From Rufibacter sediminis (GTDB lineage: Bacteria > Bacteroidota > Bacteroidia > Cytophagales > Hymenobacteraceae), in NCBI RefSeq assembly GCF_014269285.1, contig NZ_JACOAF010000006.1, positions 1 to 55,333 on the forward strand: a DNA stretch of 55,333 nucleotides, written 5' to 3'. Positions within the stretch are counted from its first letter, which is position 1; every line of letters begins with the position of its first letter. Shown here piece after piece: positions 46,436 through 54,422 of the stretch. The position numbers and the translations under genes are program-made. The notes below the pieces were generated by a model. That model saw nothing but the letters and a program-made list of their open reading frames with translations, was not told the origin of the DNA and did no database searches.

Positions 46436-46475
46436 GCTTTAAGCTTCCTTTTCTAAAAACCAACTTAAAAACAGC
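46436..46475. repeat. Palindromic intergenic repeat, copy 17, fused to a terminator
   Basis: GCTTTAAGC and AACTTAAAAACAGC arms around TTCCTTTTCTAAAAACC. Its right arm is at the same time the left arm of the perfect hairpin 46464-46516. Confidence 0.6.
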
Positions 46476-46516
46476 ATCGCCCGGTAGATAACCTACCGGG
46501 CGATGCTGTTTTTAAG
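46464..46516. terminator. Bidirectional terminator, perfect 24-bp stem
   Basis: 46464-46487 is the exact reverse complement of 46493-46516, with a 5-base loop ATAAC and A/T-rich outer ends (CTTAAAAA/TTTTTAAG). It lies between the convergent phosphatase-like and thiL genes, 13 bp from the thiL stop. Confidence 0.93.
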
Positions 46517-46528
46517 AAATAGTAACGC

Positions 46529-47557
46529 TTATCCGAAGTGGTTCCAGCCTTGCGCCTTGATGGGGAAAGCGTTTCCGCTGGGGGTGATCAGCCGTACGCC
46601 TTCGCCGGCATCGGTCACGTTGCCGATGATGGTGATGTCTGGGTGGTTTCTGATTTTGTCGTAATCGGCCATTTTCACGGTGAAGAGCAGTTCGTAGTCT
46701 TCGCCGCCGTTCAGGATGCAGGTCACCGGGTCCAGCTTGAATTCCTCGGCGGTTTCCAGCGTCTGCTGATCGGCGGGGAGTTTGTCCTGGTAAATGGCCG
46801 CTCCTACTCTACTTTGCGAGCAGATGTGCAGCAGTTCTGAACCCAATCCGTCAGAGATATCAATCATGGATGTGGGATGTACGCCCAGCTCCTTCAGCTC
46901 GTGGATCACGTCCATGCGCGCCTCGGGCCGCAACTGCCGCCCGATCACGTAGTCTTTGCCTTCCAGCTCGGGCTGGGTCTCAGGATCAGCCAGGAACGCT
47001 TGTTTTTCGCGCTCCAGCAACTGCAAGCCCAGGTAAGCACCGCCCAGGTCGCCGGTCACGCAGATGAGGTCGTTCAGTTGGGCGGTGCTGCGCAGCACGG
47101 CTTTCCCTTTCTCCACTTCGCCCAATGCCGTTACACTGATCACCAATCCGCCTCTTGAGGCCGTGGTATCGCCGCCCACCAGGTCTACTTTGTAGTTCTC
47201 GCAGGCCAGGCGCATGCCGGCGTAGAGTTCCTCAATGGCTTCCACGGTGTAGCGCGCGCCAATGGCCAGACTCACCACAATCTGGGTAGGTACGGCGTTC
47301 ATGGCGGCAATGTCTGAGACGTTCACGGCCACTGCTTTGTAGCCCAGGTGCTTGAGCGGGCAAAAAGTGAGGTCAAAATGCACGTTCTCCACCAGCATAT
47401 CGGTGGAGACCACAATCTGCTTCTGACCCGGCTCCAGCACGGCGGCATCGTCGCCAATGCCCAGTACGGTGGAAGTCTGGTGGATTTCAATGTTTTCCTG
47501 CAATCGGCGGATCAACCCGAACTCGCCCAAGGTATCTAAAGAGGTATATTCTGACAT
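46529..47557 (-). CDS. thiL: Thiamine-phosphate kinase
   Basis: ThiL phosphorylates thiamine monophosphate to thiamine diphosphate with ATP, the last step of cofactor synthesis. The 342-residue protein has the AIR-synthase-like fold with LGIGDDAAVL, STDMLVENVHFDL, VNVSDIAAMNA, LVGGDTTASRGG, VTGDLGGAYLGL, MIDISDGLGSEL and LNGGEDYELLFTV, all at the expected order and spacing. Length is normal for the family. It stands alone and is divergent from the TetR gene. Confidence 0.97.
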   Translation of the reverse strand: MSEYTSLDTLGEFGLIRRLQENIEIHQTSTVLGIGDDAAVLEPGQKQIVVSTDMLVENVHFDLTFCPLKHLGYKAVAVNVSDIAAMNAVPTQIVVSLAIGARYTVEAIEELYAGMRLACENYKVDLVGGDTTASRGGLVISVTALGEVEKGKAVLRSTAQLNDLICVTGDLGGAYLGLQLLEREKQAFLADPETQPELEGKDYVIGRQLRPEARMDVIHELKELGVHPTSMIDISDGLGSELLHICSQSRVGAAIYQDKLPADQQTLETAEEFKLDPVTCILNGGEDYELLFTVKMADYDKIRNHPDITIIGNVTDAGEGVRLITPSGNAFPIKAQGWNHFG

Positions 47558-47604
47558 ATTGCGGCTTCTTTGCGTAGTTTTTCCCCTAAAGCGATAGGAG
47601 ATAT

Positions 47605-47640
47605 CTGTTTTCGTCTTATTTTTAGAAAAACTTGCTTAAA
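47605..47640. repeat. Palindromic intergenic repeat, copy 18 (degenerate)
   Basis: CTGTTTTCGTC and GCTTAAAC-like arms around TTATTTTTAGAAAAACTT. It would lie in the 5' leader of thiL, directly downstream of its putative -7 box. Confidence 0.5.
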
Positions 47641-47643
47641 CTG

Positions 47644-47651
47644 CAAAGATA
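47644..47651 (-). promoter_or_regulatory. Putative -7 box of thiL
   Basis: The minus strand reads TATCTTTG, a full TAnnTTTG match, 86 bp upstream of the thiL start. No clear -33 box. Confidence 0.5.
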
Positions 47652-47710
47652 AGCTTTTCCCCCGCACCTTTCATTGCATTGTATACCCGGGCGTCGGCGG
47701 GCAAACAAAA

Positions 47711-47742
47711 TTTGCTAACGGGCGTTCGCATTAGTAGCTTTG
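47711..47742 (+). promoter_or_regulatory. Bacteroidota-type promoter of the TetR gene
   Basis: TTTG (47711-47714), a 20-base spacer, then TAGCTTTG (47735-47742). Transcription should start near 47748, which rules out the TTG codon at 47740 and supports the ATG at 47761. Confidence 0.8.
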
Positions 47743-47760
47743 ACAGTAAACAGTACCTCT

Positions 47761-48342
47761 ATGTCCAGCACCCAATTGTCGCGTAAAGAACAAATAGACC
47801 AAGTTGCCACGTCGCTTTTCAAGTCCAGAGGCTTTGCCGCCACCACCATGCGCGACCTCGCGCTGGAACTGGGCATTGAAGCCGGCAGCCTGTACTCGCA
47901 CATCAAATCAAAGGAAGACATTCTGCAGCGCGTCTGTTTTAAAATGGCCGATGAATTCAACGCGGCTTTTGACGAGGTAAAGAACAAGGACGTACCTGCG
48001 GGCGAGAAACTTCGGCTGGCCGTGGCCGCGCACGTGCGCGTATTAACCAAGAATCCTCCGGCGGCGGGCGTGTTCCTGAACGAGTGGCGCCACCTGAGCG
48101 AACCGTCCCTGACCAAGTTCCATGACATGCGCTACAGCTACGAAGAAAGCCTGCGGGCCATTGTGCGCGAAGGCATCGCCAGCGGCGAGTTCAAGGTGAA
48201 CGACGAGAAATTTGTGGTATTGACGCTCCTCTCCAGCCTGAACTGGCTGCACATGTGGTACAAGCCCGAAGGCAAAATGAGCCCCGACGAGATTGCCGAG
48301 TTCCTATCCAATTTACTACTCAACGGTCTCAAGAACTTCTAA
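47761..48342 (+). CDS. TetR/AcrR family transcriptional regulator
   Basis: I start at the ATG at 47761 (MSSTQLSRKEQIDQVA), because the promoter overlaps the earlier in-frame TTG at 47740. The N-terminal helix-turn-helix is typical: ATSLFKSRGFAATTMRDLAL, GIEAGSLYSHIKSKEDIL. The C-terminal ligand domain (about 75-193) is of the TetR_C type, with LNWLHMWYKPEGKMSPDEIA. Members of this kind in Bacteroidota often control fatty-acid or phenylacetate pathways. A PaaE-like reductase gene lies about 3 kb away, but no other paa gene is present, so the ligand is unknown. Confidence 0.92.
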   Translation: MSSTQLSRKEQIDQVATSLFKSRGFAATTMRDLALELGIEAGSLYSHIKSKEDILQRVCFKMADEFNAAFDEVKNKDVPAGEKLRLAVAAHVRVLTKNPPAAGVFLNEWRHLSEPSLTKFHDMRYSYEESLRAIVREGIASGEFKVNDEKFVVLTLLSSLNWLHMWYKPEGKMSPDEIAEFLSNLLLNGLKNF

Positions 48343-48571
48343 TCTGACCTGTTTTCGCTGTCCCGGATAATTTCACCCACGCTCCGGCGTTCCCTGGGGA
48401 AGGCGGCCGTTTCTGCCGCTTTCCTTGCCCGCATTACGCCAGCCTCGCGCTGATTTGGTCATGATGCAACGGGAAAGGGTACTCCTACGTTTGCAGGGTG
48501 TCTGATCTAAGTTGTAGGCTCCTTAAAAGGAACATCACCGGCTTGGGTCTTTTCCCCTTACAGAAGAAAAC

Positions 48572-49207
48572 ATGAAAAAAAATATCTTCTTTGGATTAAC
48601 CCTGGCCGTCCTGGTCAGTTTAGCCGGCTGCTCCAAAGAGTCAGGCAGGTCTGGCCCGCTGGCCCGCCCCATCTCCGATGAGCAGCTAAAGCAGGAACTC
48701 ACCGTGCTGTCAGATACCCTGAACGGCCGTTGGCGCGTGATGATGTGGAGCGACAGCCTGAAAACACAGCAGATGGAGGAAATGCTGGCCGCTATTCCGC
48801 CCGGGGCCATGGAAGCCCAGAAGCGTGCTGATTTACAGCAGGCTCTCCGCCGGCTGCGCAACTTACGCTATGACCGCAACAGCGTGCGCGACTCTGACCG
48901 GATAGATGCCTATGACGCCGCCCAAGACTCCGTCTGGAATGCCCTCCGGGCTTTCCTGCCGGAAAGCGGCCCCACCGGCGTTGCCCGGGTAGACTCCCTG
49001 AATGAATCCATCAGCGCCCACCAGACCGAGACAGTTTTTTACCGTGGCAGCTATGACCAGACCGCCAAAGAACTGAATACGCTGCTGCGCCGCTACAAGA
49101 AACAAGTGCCTAAACTGGGGAAACCGTTTGACACCCTGCAACCCGCCCCTCTGTTCCAGTGGGTAGACAAGAACGCCAAACCCACAGACGAAGACGTAGA
49201 GCAATAG
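48572..49207 (+). CDS. Putative lipoprotein of unknown function
   Basis: The N-terminus MKKNIFFGLTLAVLVSLAGC is a lipoprotein signal with the acylated Cys at about residue 20. The mature part (about 190 residues) is highly charged and helical, with LKQELTVLSDTLNGRWRVMM and a heptad-like QKRADLQQALRRLRNLRYD. I do not recognise a family. The gene stands alone; a 229-bp gap without a recognisable promoter separates it from the TetR gene. Confidence 0.75.
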   Translation: MKKNIFFGLTLAVLVSLAGCSKESGRSGPLARPISDEQLKQELTVLSDTLNGRWRVMMWSDSLKTQQMEEMLAAIPPGAMEAQKRADLQQALRRLRNLRYDRNSVRDSDRIDAYDAAQDSVWNALRAFLPESGPTGVARVDSLNESISAHQTETVFYRGSYDQTAKELNTLLRRYKKQVPKLGKPFDTLQPAPLFQWVDKNAKPTDEDVEQ

Positions 49208-49210
49208 AAT

Positions 49211-49250
49211 CCGTTTTGGGCTTACTTTTACAAATCAAGGCCTAAAACAG
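49211..49250. repeat. Palindromic intergenic repeat, copy 19
   Basis: CCGTTTTGGGC and GGCCTAAAACAG arms around TTACTTTTACAAATCAA, 3 bp after the lipoprotein stop codon. Confidence 0.7.
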
Positions 49251-49292
49251 CATAGTTCTTTTGGGTCCTGAGTAAACCTTCACCCGAGTTAC

Positions 49293-49357
49293 AAAACAGC
49301 CCCAAAGCAGGAAAGCCTCAGATGAACTCTGAGGCTTTCCTGCTTTGGGGCTGTTTT
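49293..49357. terminator. Bidirectional terminator, perfect 30-bp stem
   Basis: 49293-49322 is the exact reverse complement of 49328-49357, with a 5-base loop TGAAC and ends AAAACAGCCCC/GGGGCTGTTTT. It lies between convergent genes. Its outer arm is the same sequence as the arm of the dispersed palindrome that starts at 49340. Confidence 0.95.
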
Positions 49358-49378
49358 CAAGAAACCAGGCCTAGAATA
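49340..49378. repeat. Palindromic intergenic repeat, copy 20, sharing an arm with the terminator
   Basis: CTGCTTTGGGGC (left arm, also right arm of the 30-bp hairpin) and GGCCTAGAATAC around TGTTTTCAAGAAACCA. The right arm is decayed. Confidence 0.6.
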
Positions 49379-49400
49379 CAACTGGGTCCGGTTTGCTCTT

Positions 49401-51134
49401 TTAACCTAGTTGCTCTAATTCGTCTTTCACAAAATCTACCAGCGATTGGATGTAGTCACTGGAGAAATCAAATCTGATGCCGGCGGCGGCGTAGATCTCC
49501 CCGATAGTGGCGGTGTAGCCCAGGCTCAAGGCGTTTTTATAACCTTCCAGCGCAGCTTTCGGCTCAGACTTGTAGCGTTTCCAGACGGCTACGGCACCTA
49601 GTTGCGCCATGGCGTACTCCACGTAGTAGAAAGGAACCTCGTACAGGTGCAGCTGCTTTTGCCAGATGAACGGCTTCACGTGCTCCAGCCCGCTCCAGTC
49701 TACTTCCTGCAGGTTGAACTCCTCAAAGATCCGCACCCAGTTCTGGTGACGCTCTTCTACGGTGTGGTTAGGATTTTCGTAGACCCAGTGCTGGAACTTG
49801 TCAATGGTAGCTACCCACGGGAAGGTCTCCAGAACGCCCTCCAGATGCTGGCGCTTGGCACGTACCAGATCCTCCTGGTTCGGGAAGAAGATATCCCAGT
49901 GGTCAATGGTCAGCAGTTCCATAGACATGGAGGCCAGCTCGGCTACCTCAGACGGTGGATGTTTGGCCGCGTTCAACGGCAGGTCACGGGTCAGGAACGA
50001 ATGGACCGCGTGGCCGCCTTCGTGCAGCAACGTCACCACATCGCGGAGCGAGGAAGTCGCATTCATGAAGATGAACGGCACGCCAATCTCGTCCAGCGGA
50101 TAATTGTAGCCTCCCGGAGCCTTGCCTTTTCTGGATTCCAGGTCCAGATGGCCCATCTCGCGCATGGTCACCAGGCAATCGCCTAAGAAAGAATCCAGCC
50201 GGTAGAAACAGTCAATGGTTTTGGTCAGCAGCTCGTCACCGGTCTGGAACGGCTCCAGCGGCGGCAGCATGCTCGGGTCCACGTCCATGTCCCAGGGGCG
50301 CAGCGTGTCCAGTCCCAGTTGCACTTTGTGCTCCTGGTCTATCTGGCGAGTAACGGGCACCACTTTCTCCTTGATGGCCTGGTGAAACGAAAAGGTGTCT
50401 TCAGGACCATAGTCAAACCGGCCGAGGGCGGCGAACATGTAGTCCCGGAAGTTCTCAAACCCGGTGTTCAGGGCCACTTGGTGGCGCAGCTGCACCAGCT
50501 CGGTGTAGAGTTCATCCAGCTTTTCTTTGTCTTCCAGGCGGCGGTTCTGAATAGCCAAATAGGCTTCCTCGCGCACCGCGCGGTCGGTTTGTTTCAGCCG
50601 GTCGGCGGCGCGTTGCAGCGTCATTTCCTCGCCGTCCAGGGTCACCATCATGGCCCCGGCAATGGCGCCGTACTGCTGCTGCTTCGTGCTGATTTCGGTC
50701 TGCAACGGAATGTTCTCCTCCCGGAACAGCTCAATGGCCCGCCGAACGCCCCGTAGGTAAATGCGGTATTTCTGCTCATCCAGCCCGTCAATGTACGGCG
50801 ACTCCACCAACTTGCGGTTGAAGGCATCGTCATACGGCGAGGCTTGGGGCTCAATCTCGGTCACGAAGAACTGAAACGCCTGGGTGAGGGCCTCGTCCTG
50901 GGTATCGCAGGTCATCTTGATGTAGCGCCACGCCAGGTTCTCAGAGAGCACGCTCTCCAGTTCACTGCGGTCCGCGATCCATTTCTCCAGGTCGGCCAGC
51001 GAGTGGAGCTCGCGGGTTTTCAGTTCCTCGAAATAAGACTCCAACGATGCCCAATCTCCCACCTCAAAATCATGGGGCAGATACTGGCGGGTTTTGCGCT
51101 CCGGTAACGCGAGCGTTTTGGGGGTGTTTTCCAT
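49401..51134 (-). CDS. M3 family oligoendopeptidase (PepF-like)
   Basis: This cytoplasmic zinc metallopeptidase of 577 residues cleaves short peptides. The zinc site is seen in VVTLLHEGGHAVHSF (HExxH, near residue 370), with the third ligand in the downstream helix PPSEVAELASMSMELL (Glu). The N-terminal helical lobe (about 1-200) and the C-terminal YYVEYAMAQLGAVAVWKRY and GYTATIGEIYAAAGIRFDF are typical of the family. The start codon lies 18 bp after the stop of the reductase gene, so both are in one operon. No signal peptide. Confidence 0.95.
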   Translation of the reverse strand: MENTPKTLALPERKTRQYLPHDFEVGDWASLESYFEELKTRELHSLADLEKWIADRSELESVLSENLAWRYIKMTCDTQDEALTQAFQFFVTEIEPQASPYDDAFNRKLVESPYIDGLDEQKYRIYLRGVRRAIELFREENIPLQTEISTKQQQYGAIAGAMMVTLDGEEMTLQRAADRLKQTDRAVREEAYLAIQNRRLEDKEKLDELYTELVQLRHQVALNTGFENFRDYMFAALGRFDYGPEDTFSFHQAIKEKVVPVTRQIDQEHKVQLGLDTLRPWDMDVDPSMLPPLEPFQTGDELLTKTIDCFYRLDSFLGDCLVTMREMGHLDLESRKGKAPGGYNYPLDEIGVPFIFMNATSSLRDVVTLLHEGGHAVHSFLTRDLPLNAAKHPPSEVAELASMSMELLTIDHWDIFFPNQEDLVRAKRQHLEGVLETFPWVATIDKFQHWVYENPNHTVEERHQNWVRIFEEFNLQEVDWSGLEHVKPFIWQKQLHLYEVPFYYVEYAMAQLGAVAVWKRYKSEPKAALEGYKNALSLGYTATIGEIYAAAGIRFDFSSDYIQSLVDFVKDELEQLG

Positions 51135-51152
51135 AAAACAGGTTAAAAGCGC

Positions 51153-52235
51153 TTAGCCAATCTCAATCACCACGTCGGCGGTGAGCGGATGGCCTACGCA
51201 ATTCAAAACGTAGCCTTGGGCGATTTCCGCGTCTGACAAGCCTTCGCGCTCATCTAAATGCACGCGGCCGCTCACGCACTTGCCCATGCAGGCAGTACAA
51301 AGCCCGGCCTGGCAGGAATACGGTAAATCGATATCGGCTTTCAGGCCGGCTTCCAGGATGGTCTCGGTGGGTTTCACCTCCACCTGGTACTCCTGGCCTT
51401 CATAGATGATAGTAACGTTGCGGGTGATGATTTCGTCTGTCTCCGGAGCGGCGCTCACATCGGCACCGTGCGTTTCTGGTCCGGTGGGGGCGGTGAAGCT
51501 TTCCTTGTAGATCTGGCCCGCCGGCACGCTCTTAAAGTTAAGGGCCTCGCGCACCTCGTTCATCATGCCCTCAGGGCCGCACATGTAGTAGCTTTCCTGC
51601 TGATAGCCGGGCAACCGGAGGTCATCCAGCAGGCGCAATACCATGCTGCGGTCCAGCAGACCAATGTGGTCTTGCTTCTCGGTGGCATCTACCAGGGCCT
51701 CGTTGAACACATGCACCACTTTCAGATGATCTGGGTGCTGCTGCTCCAGTTGCAGGAGCTGTTCTTTGAAGATGACCGAGTCCACGTTGCGGTTTCCGTA
51801 GATGAGGGTGATGCGACTCTGCGGCTCGTACTTCAGGGTGCTTCTCAGCATGGACATGAGGGGCGTGATGCCGCTGCCGCCGCCAAACAGGAAGATGTGG
51901 CGCTTCTGAGCCGGTTCTGGCTTCAAATTGAAGTTCCCGATGGGGGCCATCACTTCAATGGTCTGCCCCACCTGGGCATTCTCGGCCAGGAAATTGGAGA
52001 CGAGTCCGCCTTCTACCCGTTTCACCGTCACCGAGAAATACGGGTCCTCGGGGATGCTGCACAACGAGTACGAACGGCGCACTTTCTGTCCGTTTACCGG
52101 CAGAATGAGCGTCAGGAACTGGCCCGGAAGGTAAGGGATACTTTGTTTATCTGGATGTTCTAAATGAAGGGTGATGGCATCTGACGTCTCTTGCGTGATG
52201 TCCGCCACTTTCATGTTGAAATAAGCGTTGCTCAT
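51153..52235 (-). CDS. Ferredoxin-NADP reductase-like protein with C-terminal 2Fe-2S domain (PaaE type)
   Basis: Three domains: FAD-binding barrel (about 1-105, with LPGQFLTLIL and VRRSYSLCS), NAD(P)-binding domain (about 110-235, with LFGGGSGITPLMSML, LIYGNRN and YYMCGPEGMMNEV) and plant-type ferredoxin (about 270-360, Cys in LPYSCQAGLCTACMGKC and LNCVGHP). This is the layout of PaaE, the electron donor of phenylacetyl-CoA epoxidase, and of similar reductases feeding fatty-acid desaturases or hydroxylases. No oxygenase gene is in the window, so the partner is unknown. Between FNR and ferredoxin is a linker of about 30 residues rich in Ala, Pro and Asp. Confidence 0.92.
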   Translation of the reverse strand: MSNAYFNMKVADITQETSDAITLHLEHPDKQSIPYLPGQFLTLILPVNGQKVRRSYSLCSIPEDPYFSVTVKRVEGGLVSNFLAENAQVGQTIEVMAPIGNFNLKPEPAQKRHIFLFGGGSGITPLMSMLRSTLKYEPQSRITLIYGNRNVDSVIFKEQLLQLEQQHPDHLKVVHVFNEALVDATEKQDHIGLLDRSMVLRLLDDLRLPGYQQESYYMCGPEGMMNEVREALNFKSVPAGQIYKESFTAPTGPETHGADVSAAPETDEIITRNVTIIYEGQEYQVEVKPTETILEAGLKADIDLPYSCQAGLCTACMGKCVSGRVHLDEREGLSDAEIAQGYVLNCVGHPLTADVVIEIG

Positions 52236-52410
52236 AGTTTCTATACGAAAAACGTAGGTGTTTCGGGTTGACTAACTTTTAATATGGAGGGAAAGTTACA
52301 ACATTTCATTTTCCCGCCCTGAACTTCGTCTAAAAAAAGCGGCCGGACGTTTGTTTTTCAACTATCTTTCCCGATCAATTCTCCACCAGATTCCGTTTTA
52401 GCGGCTTTTT

Positions 52411-53109
52411 ATGGAAAACTCCTCCAAACTGATCACGCTCCTGGCGGCCCACGCGGCCTCCTTCGCCCCCATTCTGGATTATGACCTGAACGGGGACCAA
52501 GTGACCCGCCTCGATTTCACGGCTCAAAACGATGCCCTGCGCCACACCGAGTTACGTGACACCGCCGCTTTTGAAACGTTTGTTTTGGAGATGCTACGCC
52601 AGAAAAATGCCCAGGTGGGAGTAGGCGGCTATTTTGAAAACCGGGTTATTTACCGCCGCAGCGAGCACTTTGCCGGCCCCCAGGAGTCCAGATCCATTCA
52701 CCTGGGCGTGGACATCTGGGCACCGGCCGGTATTCCTATCTATGCCCCGGTTGCCGGCTCCGTGCACAGCTTTCAGGACAATGCCAACTTTGGAGATTAC
52801 GGCCCTACCATCCTGCTGCAGCATGAACTGGAGGGCATTCCGTTCTACACCTTGTACGGGCACCTGAGCCGCACCTCGTTAGACGGCTTATCTGTTGGGA
52901 AACCCTTCGCCGCCGGACAGCAGGTAGCCACCATGGGCCCTTACCCCGAGAACGGCGACTGGCCCCCGCACCTGCACTTCCAGCTCATGACCGATCTTTT
53001 AGGAAAATCCGGTGATTTCCCCGGTGTCTGTGCCCCCTCTGAAGAAGCCTTCTACCGCCAGATCTGCCTGGATCCTAACCTGATTCTACAGTCGAGGCAT
53101 TTGTGGTAG
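52411..53109 (+). CDS. M23 family metallopeptidase (LytM-like), no signal peptide
   Basis: The 232-residue protein has the peptidase M23 core: IHLGVDIWAPAGIPIYAPV (HxxxD zinc ligands, about 96 and 100), LYGHLS, and PHLHFQLM (HxH, about 187 and 189). M23 enzymes cut peptidoglycan cross-links. However, there is no signal peptide or membrane anchor, and the N-terminal 85 residues show no known domain. It may act in the cytoplasm on another substrate or be exported by a route not visible here. The gene is divergent from the reductase-peptidase operon. Confidence 0.87.
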   Translation: MENSSKLITLLAAHAASFAPILDYDLNGDQVTRLDFTAQNDALRHTELRDTAAFETFVLEMLRQKNAQVGVGGYFENRVIYRRSEHFAGPQESRSIHLGVDIWAPAGIPIYAPVAGSVHSFQDNANFGDYGPTILLQHELEGIPFYTLYGHLSRTSLDGLSVGKPFAAGQQVATMGPYPENGDWPPHLHFQLMTDLLGKSGDFPGVCAPSEEAFYRQICLDPNLILQSRHLW

Positions 53110-53196
53110 CTTTAAGAGTTTGGCAGTAGAATAGGAACAGTTAGCAGCAGTCAGAATCCAACTAAGACAAACCTCTGTTCAAAGTAAAGACACACC

Positions 53197-54384
53197 ATGG
53201 GCACGAAAACAAAGCCTATTCTTTTATTTCTAGCCATTTCATTGGTGATTCTGTTGCGTGTAGCGGTGGAGGAAAATGGATTCACAACACCAGATTCTTT
53301 CCATTACATGGAGGCTGCCAAATCTATTATAGAAGACGGCGATCTCCGATACTCGCTGCCAGGTGACCAGGAACGATACTTTTCACTTTGGCCTGCTGGT
53401 TACCCCTTCTCAATTGCAATTGTTTCTGGACTTACCTCTTTGCCTTCCCTGTGGAGTTCTAAGTTGGTCAACCTGCTTTGGTTGTCTGTCGCTTTTTGGT
53501 TCTTTTACCGAAATCATCCTCAAAACGCGGTATGGTTGGGATTGGCATTCTGCACTAATTCACTCCTGGATATCTTCTCATACACCTGGTCAGAAGCAGG
53601 ATTTACAGTGGCGCTCCTGTGGTGCAGTATTGCGCTGCATCGTTGTATCATGAATACGGAAGCCAAAACTTTATTCAAAACCATAACCTTAGTAGCGGCA
53701 GGCTTGTCTATGTTTTTATACCGTTACGTAGGTGGTTTTATAATAGGAGTTGTAGGAGCTGCCTCCATTTTAATGCTTCTTAAGAAAAAGCATAGAAAGG
53801 CGATACAATTGATAGTTGCCGCGGCAAGTATGGCTTTGGGAATGAGCCTATATTTCTGGTTTATCTATTCCCAGACAGGACATTACTCCGGCGCAACCCG
53901 ATTAAACCCGGATGAATCCTTCTCTTATTTACTCATAAACCTTGGGCAAGCTCAGCTAAATGAATTTCTTCTGATTAGAAAAATACCTTTTCCGGTCATT
54001 GATCCTGTTGCTGTAGCTTTTTTTTTGCTTCAAGTACTACTAATGCTGTACGCTTTTTATCAAGCTCGCAAAGTTCAAGACTGGCAAACGCAACTTCAAC
54101 CTCATACCTCTGATTCACTTCCTCTCACGATTGCTTTAGTTGGAATGGCGTATTGGCTACTTGTTGTGGGACTCAGGATCTTCATAATGAAATTTGATAC
54201 CTTTGATTTCAGGATCTTGTCTCCAGCAAGTGCTTTGTGTCTGATTGCACTTCATGCGTACTTAGCGGCAGAGCACAGGGCTCCCTTGTTGCAGAGGATT
54301 CAAAAACCAATTACGGCGCTCTACTTGTTGGCTTTAGCGCATGGCCTCTACAAAAAGCAATTGCTGCTCCTGCTCAATGGCTAA
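53197..54384 (+). CDS. Multi-pass membrane protein, GT-C glycosyltransferase-like
   Basis: The 395-residue protein has about nine to ten hydrophobic segments. A first loop carries TPDSFHYMEAAKSI and DGDLRYSLPG, followed by WPAGYPFSIAIVSGL. An acidic motif in the first outer loop followed by a hydrophobic chain is characteristic of GT-C/GT39-like transferases that use lipid-linked sugars; the call is tentative. The gene is visibly AT-richer than its neighbours (many TTT, AAA, TTA, ATA codons), which suggests recent gain. It lies 38 bp before the MscS gene. Confidence 0.6.
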   Translation: MGTKTKPILLFLAISLVILLRVAVEENGFTTPDSFHYMEAAKSIIEDGDLRYSLPGDQERYFSLWPAGYPFSIAIVSGLTSLPSLWSSKLVNLLWLSVAFWFFYRNHPQNAVWLGLAFCTNSLLDIFSYTWSEAGFTVALLWCSIALHRCIMNTEAKTLFKTITLVAAGLSMFLYRYVGGFIIGVVGAASILMLLKKKHRKAIQLIVAAASMALGMSLYFWFIYSQTGHYSGATRLNPDESFSYLLINLGQAQLNEFLLIRKIPFPVIDPVAVAFFLLQVLLMLYAFYQARKVQDWQTQLQPHTSDSLPLTIALVGMAYWLLVVGLRIFIMKFDTFDFRILSPASALCLIALHAYLAAEHRAPLLQRIQKPITALYLLALAHGLYKKQLLLLLNG

Positions 54385-54422
54385 GACTTCTAAAACTTAT
54401 TTTTACTCCTCACCCTCCCACC

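Noticed and set aside
47740..47760. TTG start of the TetR gene
   Set aside because: The codon lies inside the -7 box TAGCTTTG, upstream of the predicted transcription start. The ATG at 47761 fits better.
54237..54422. N-terminal extension of the MscS channel
   Set aside because: It overlaps the end of the previous gene in another frame and lacks channel-like sequence; the ATG at 54423 starts a normal MscS N-terminus.
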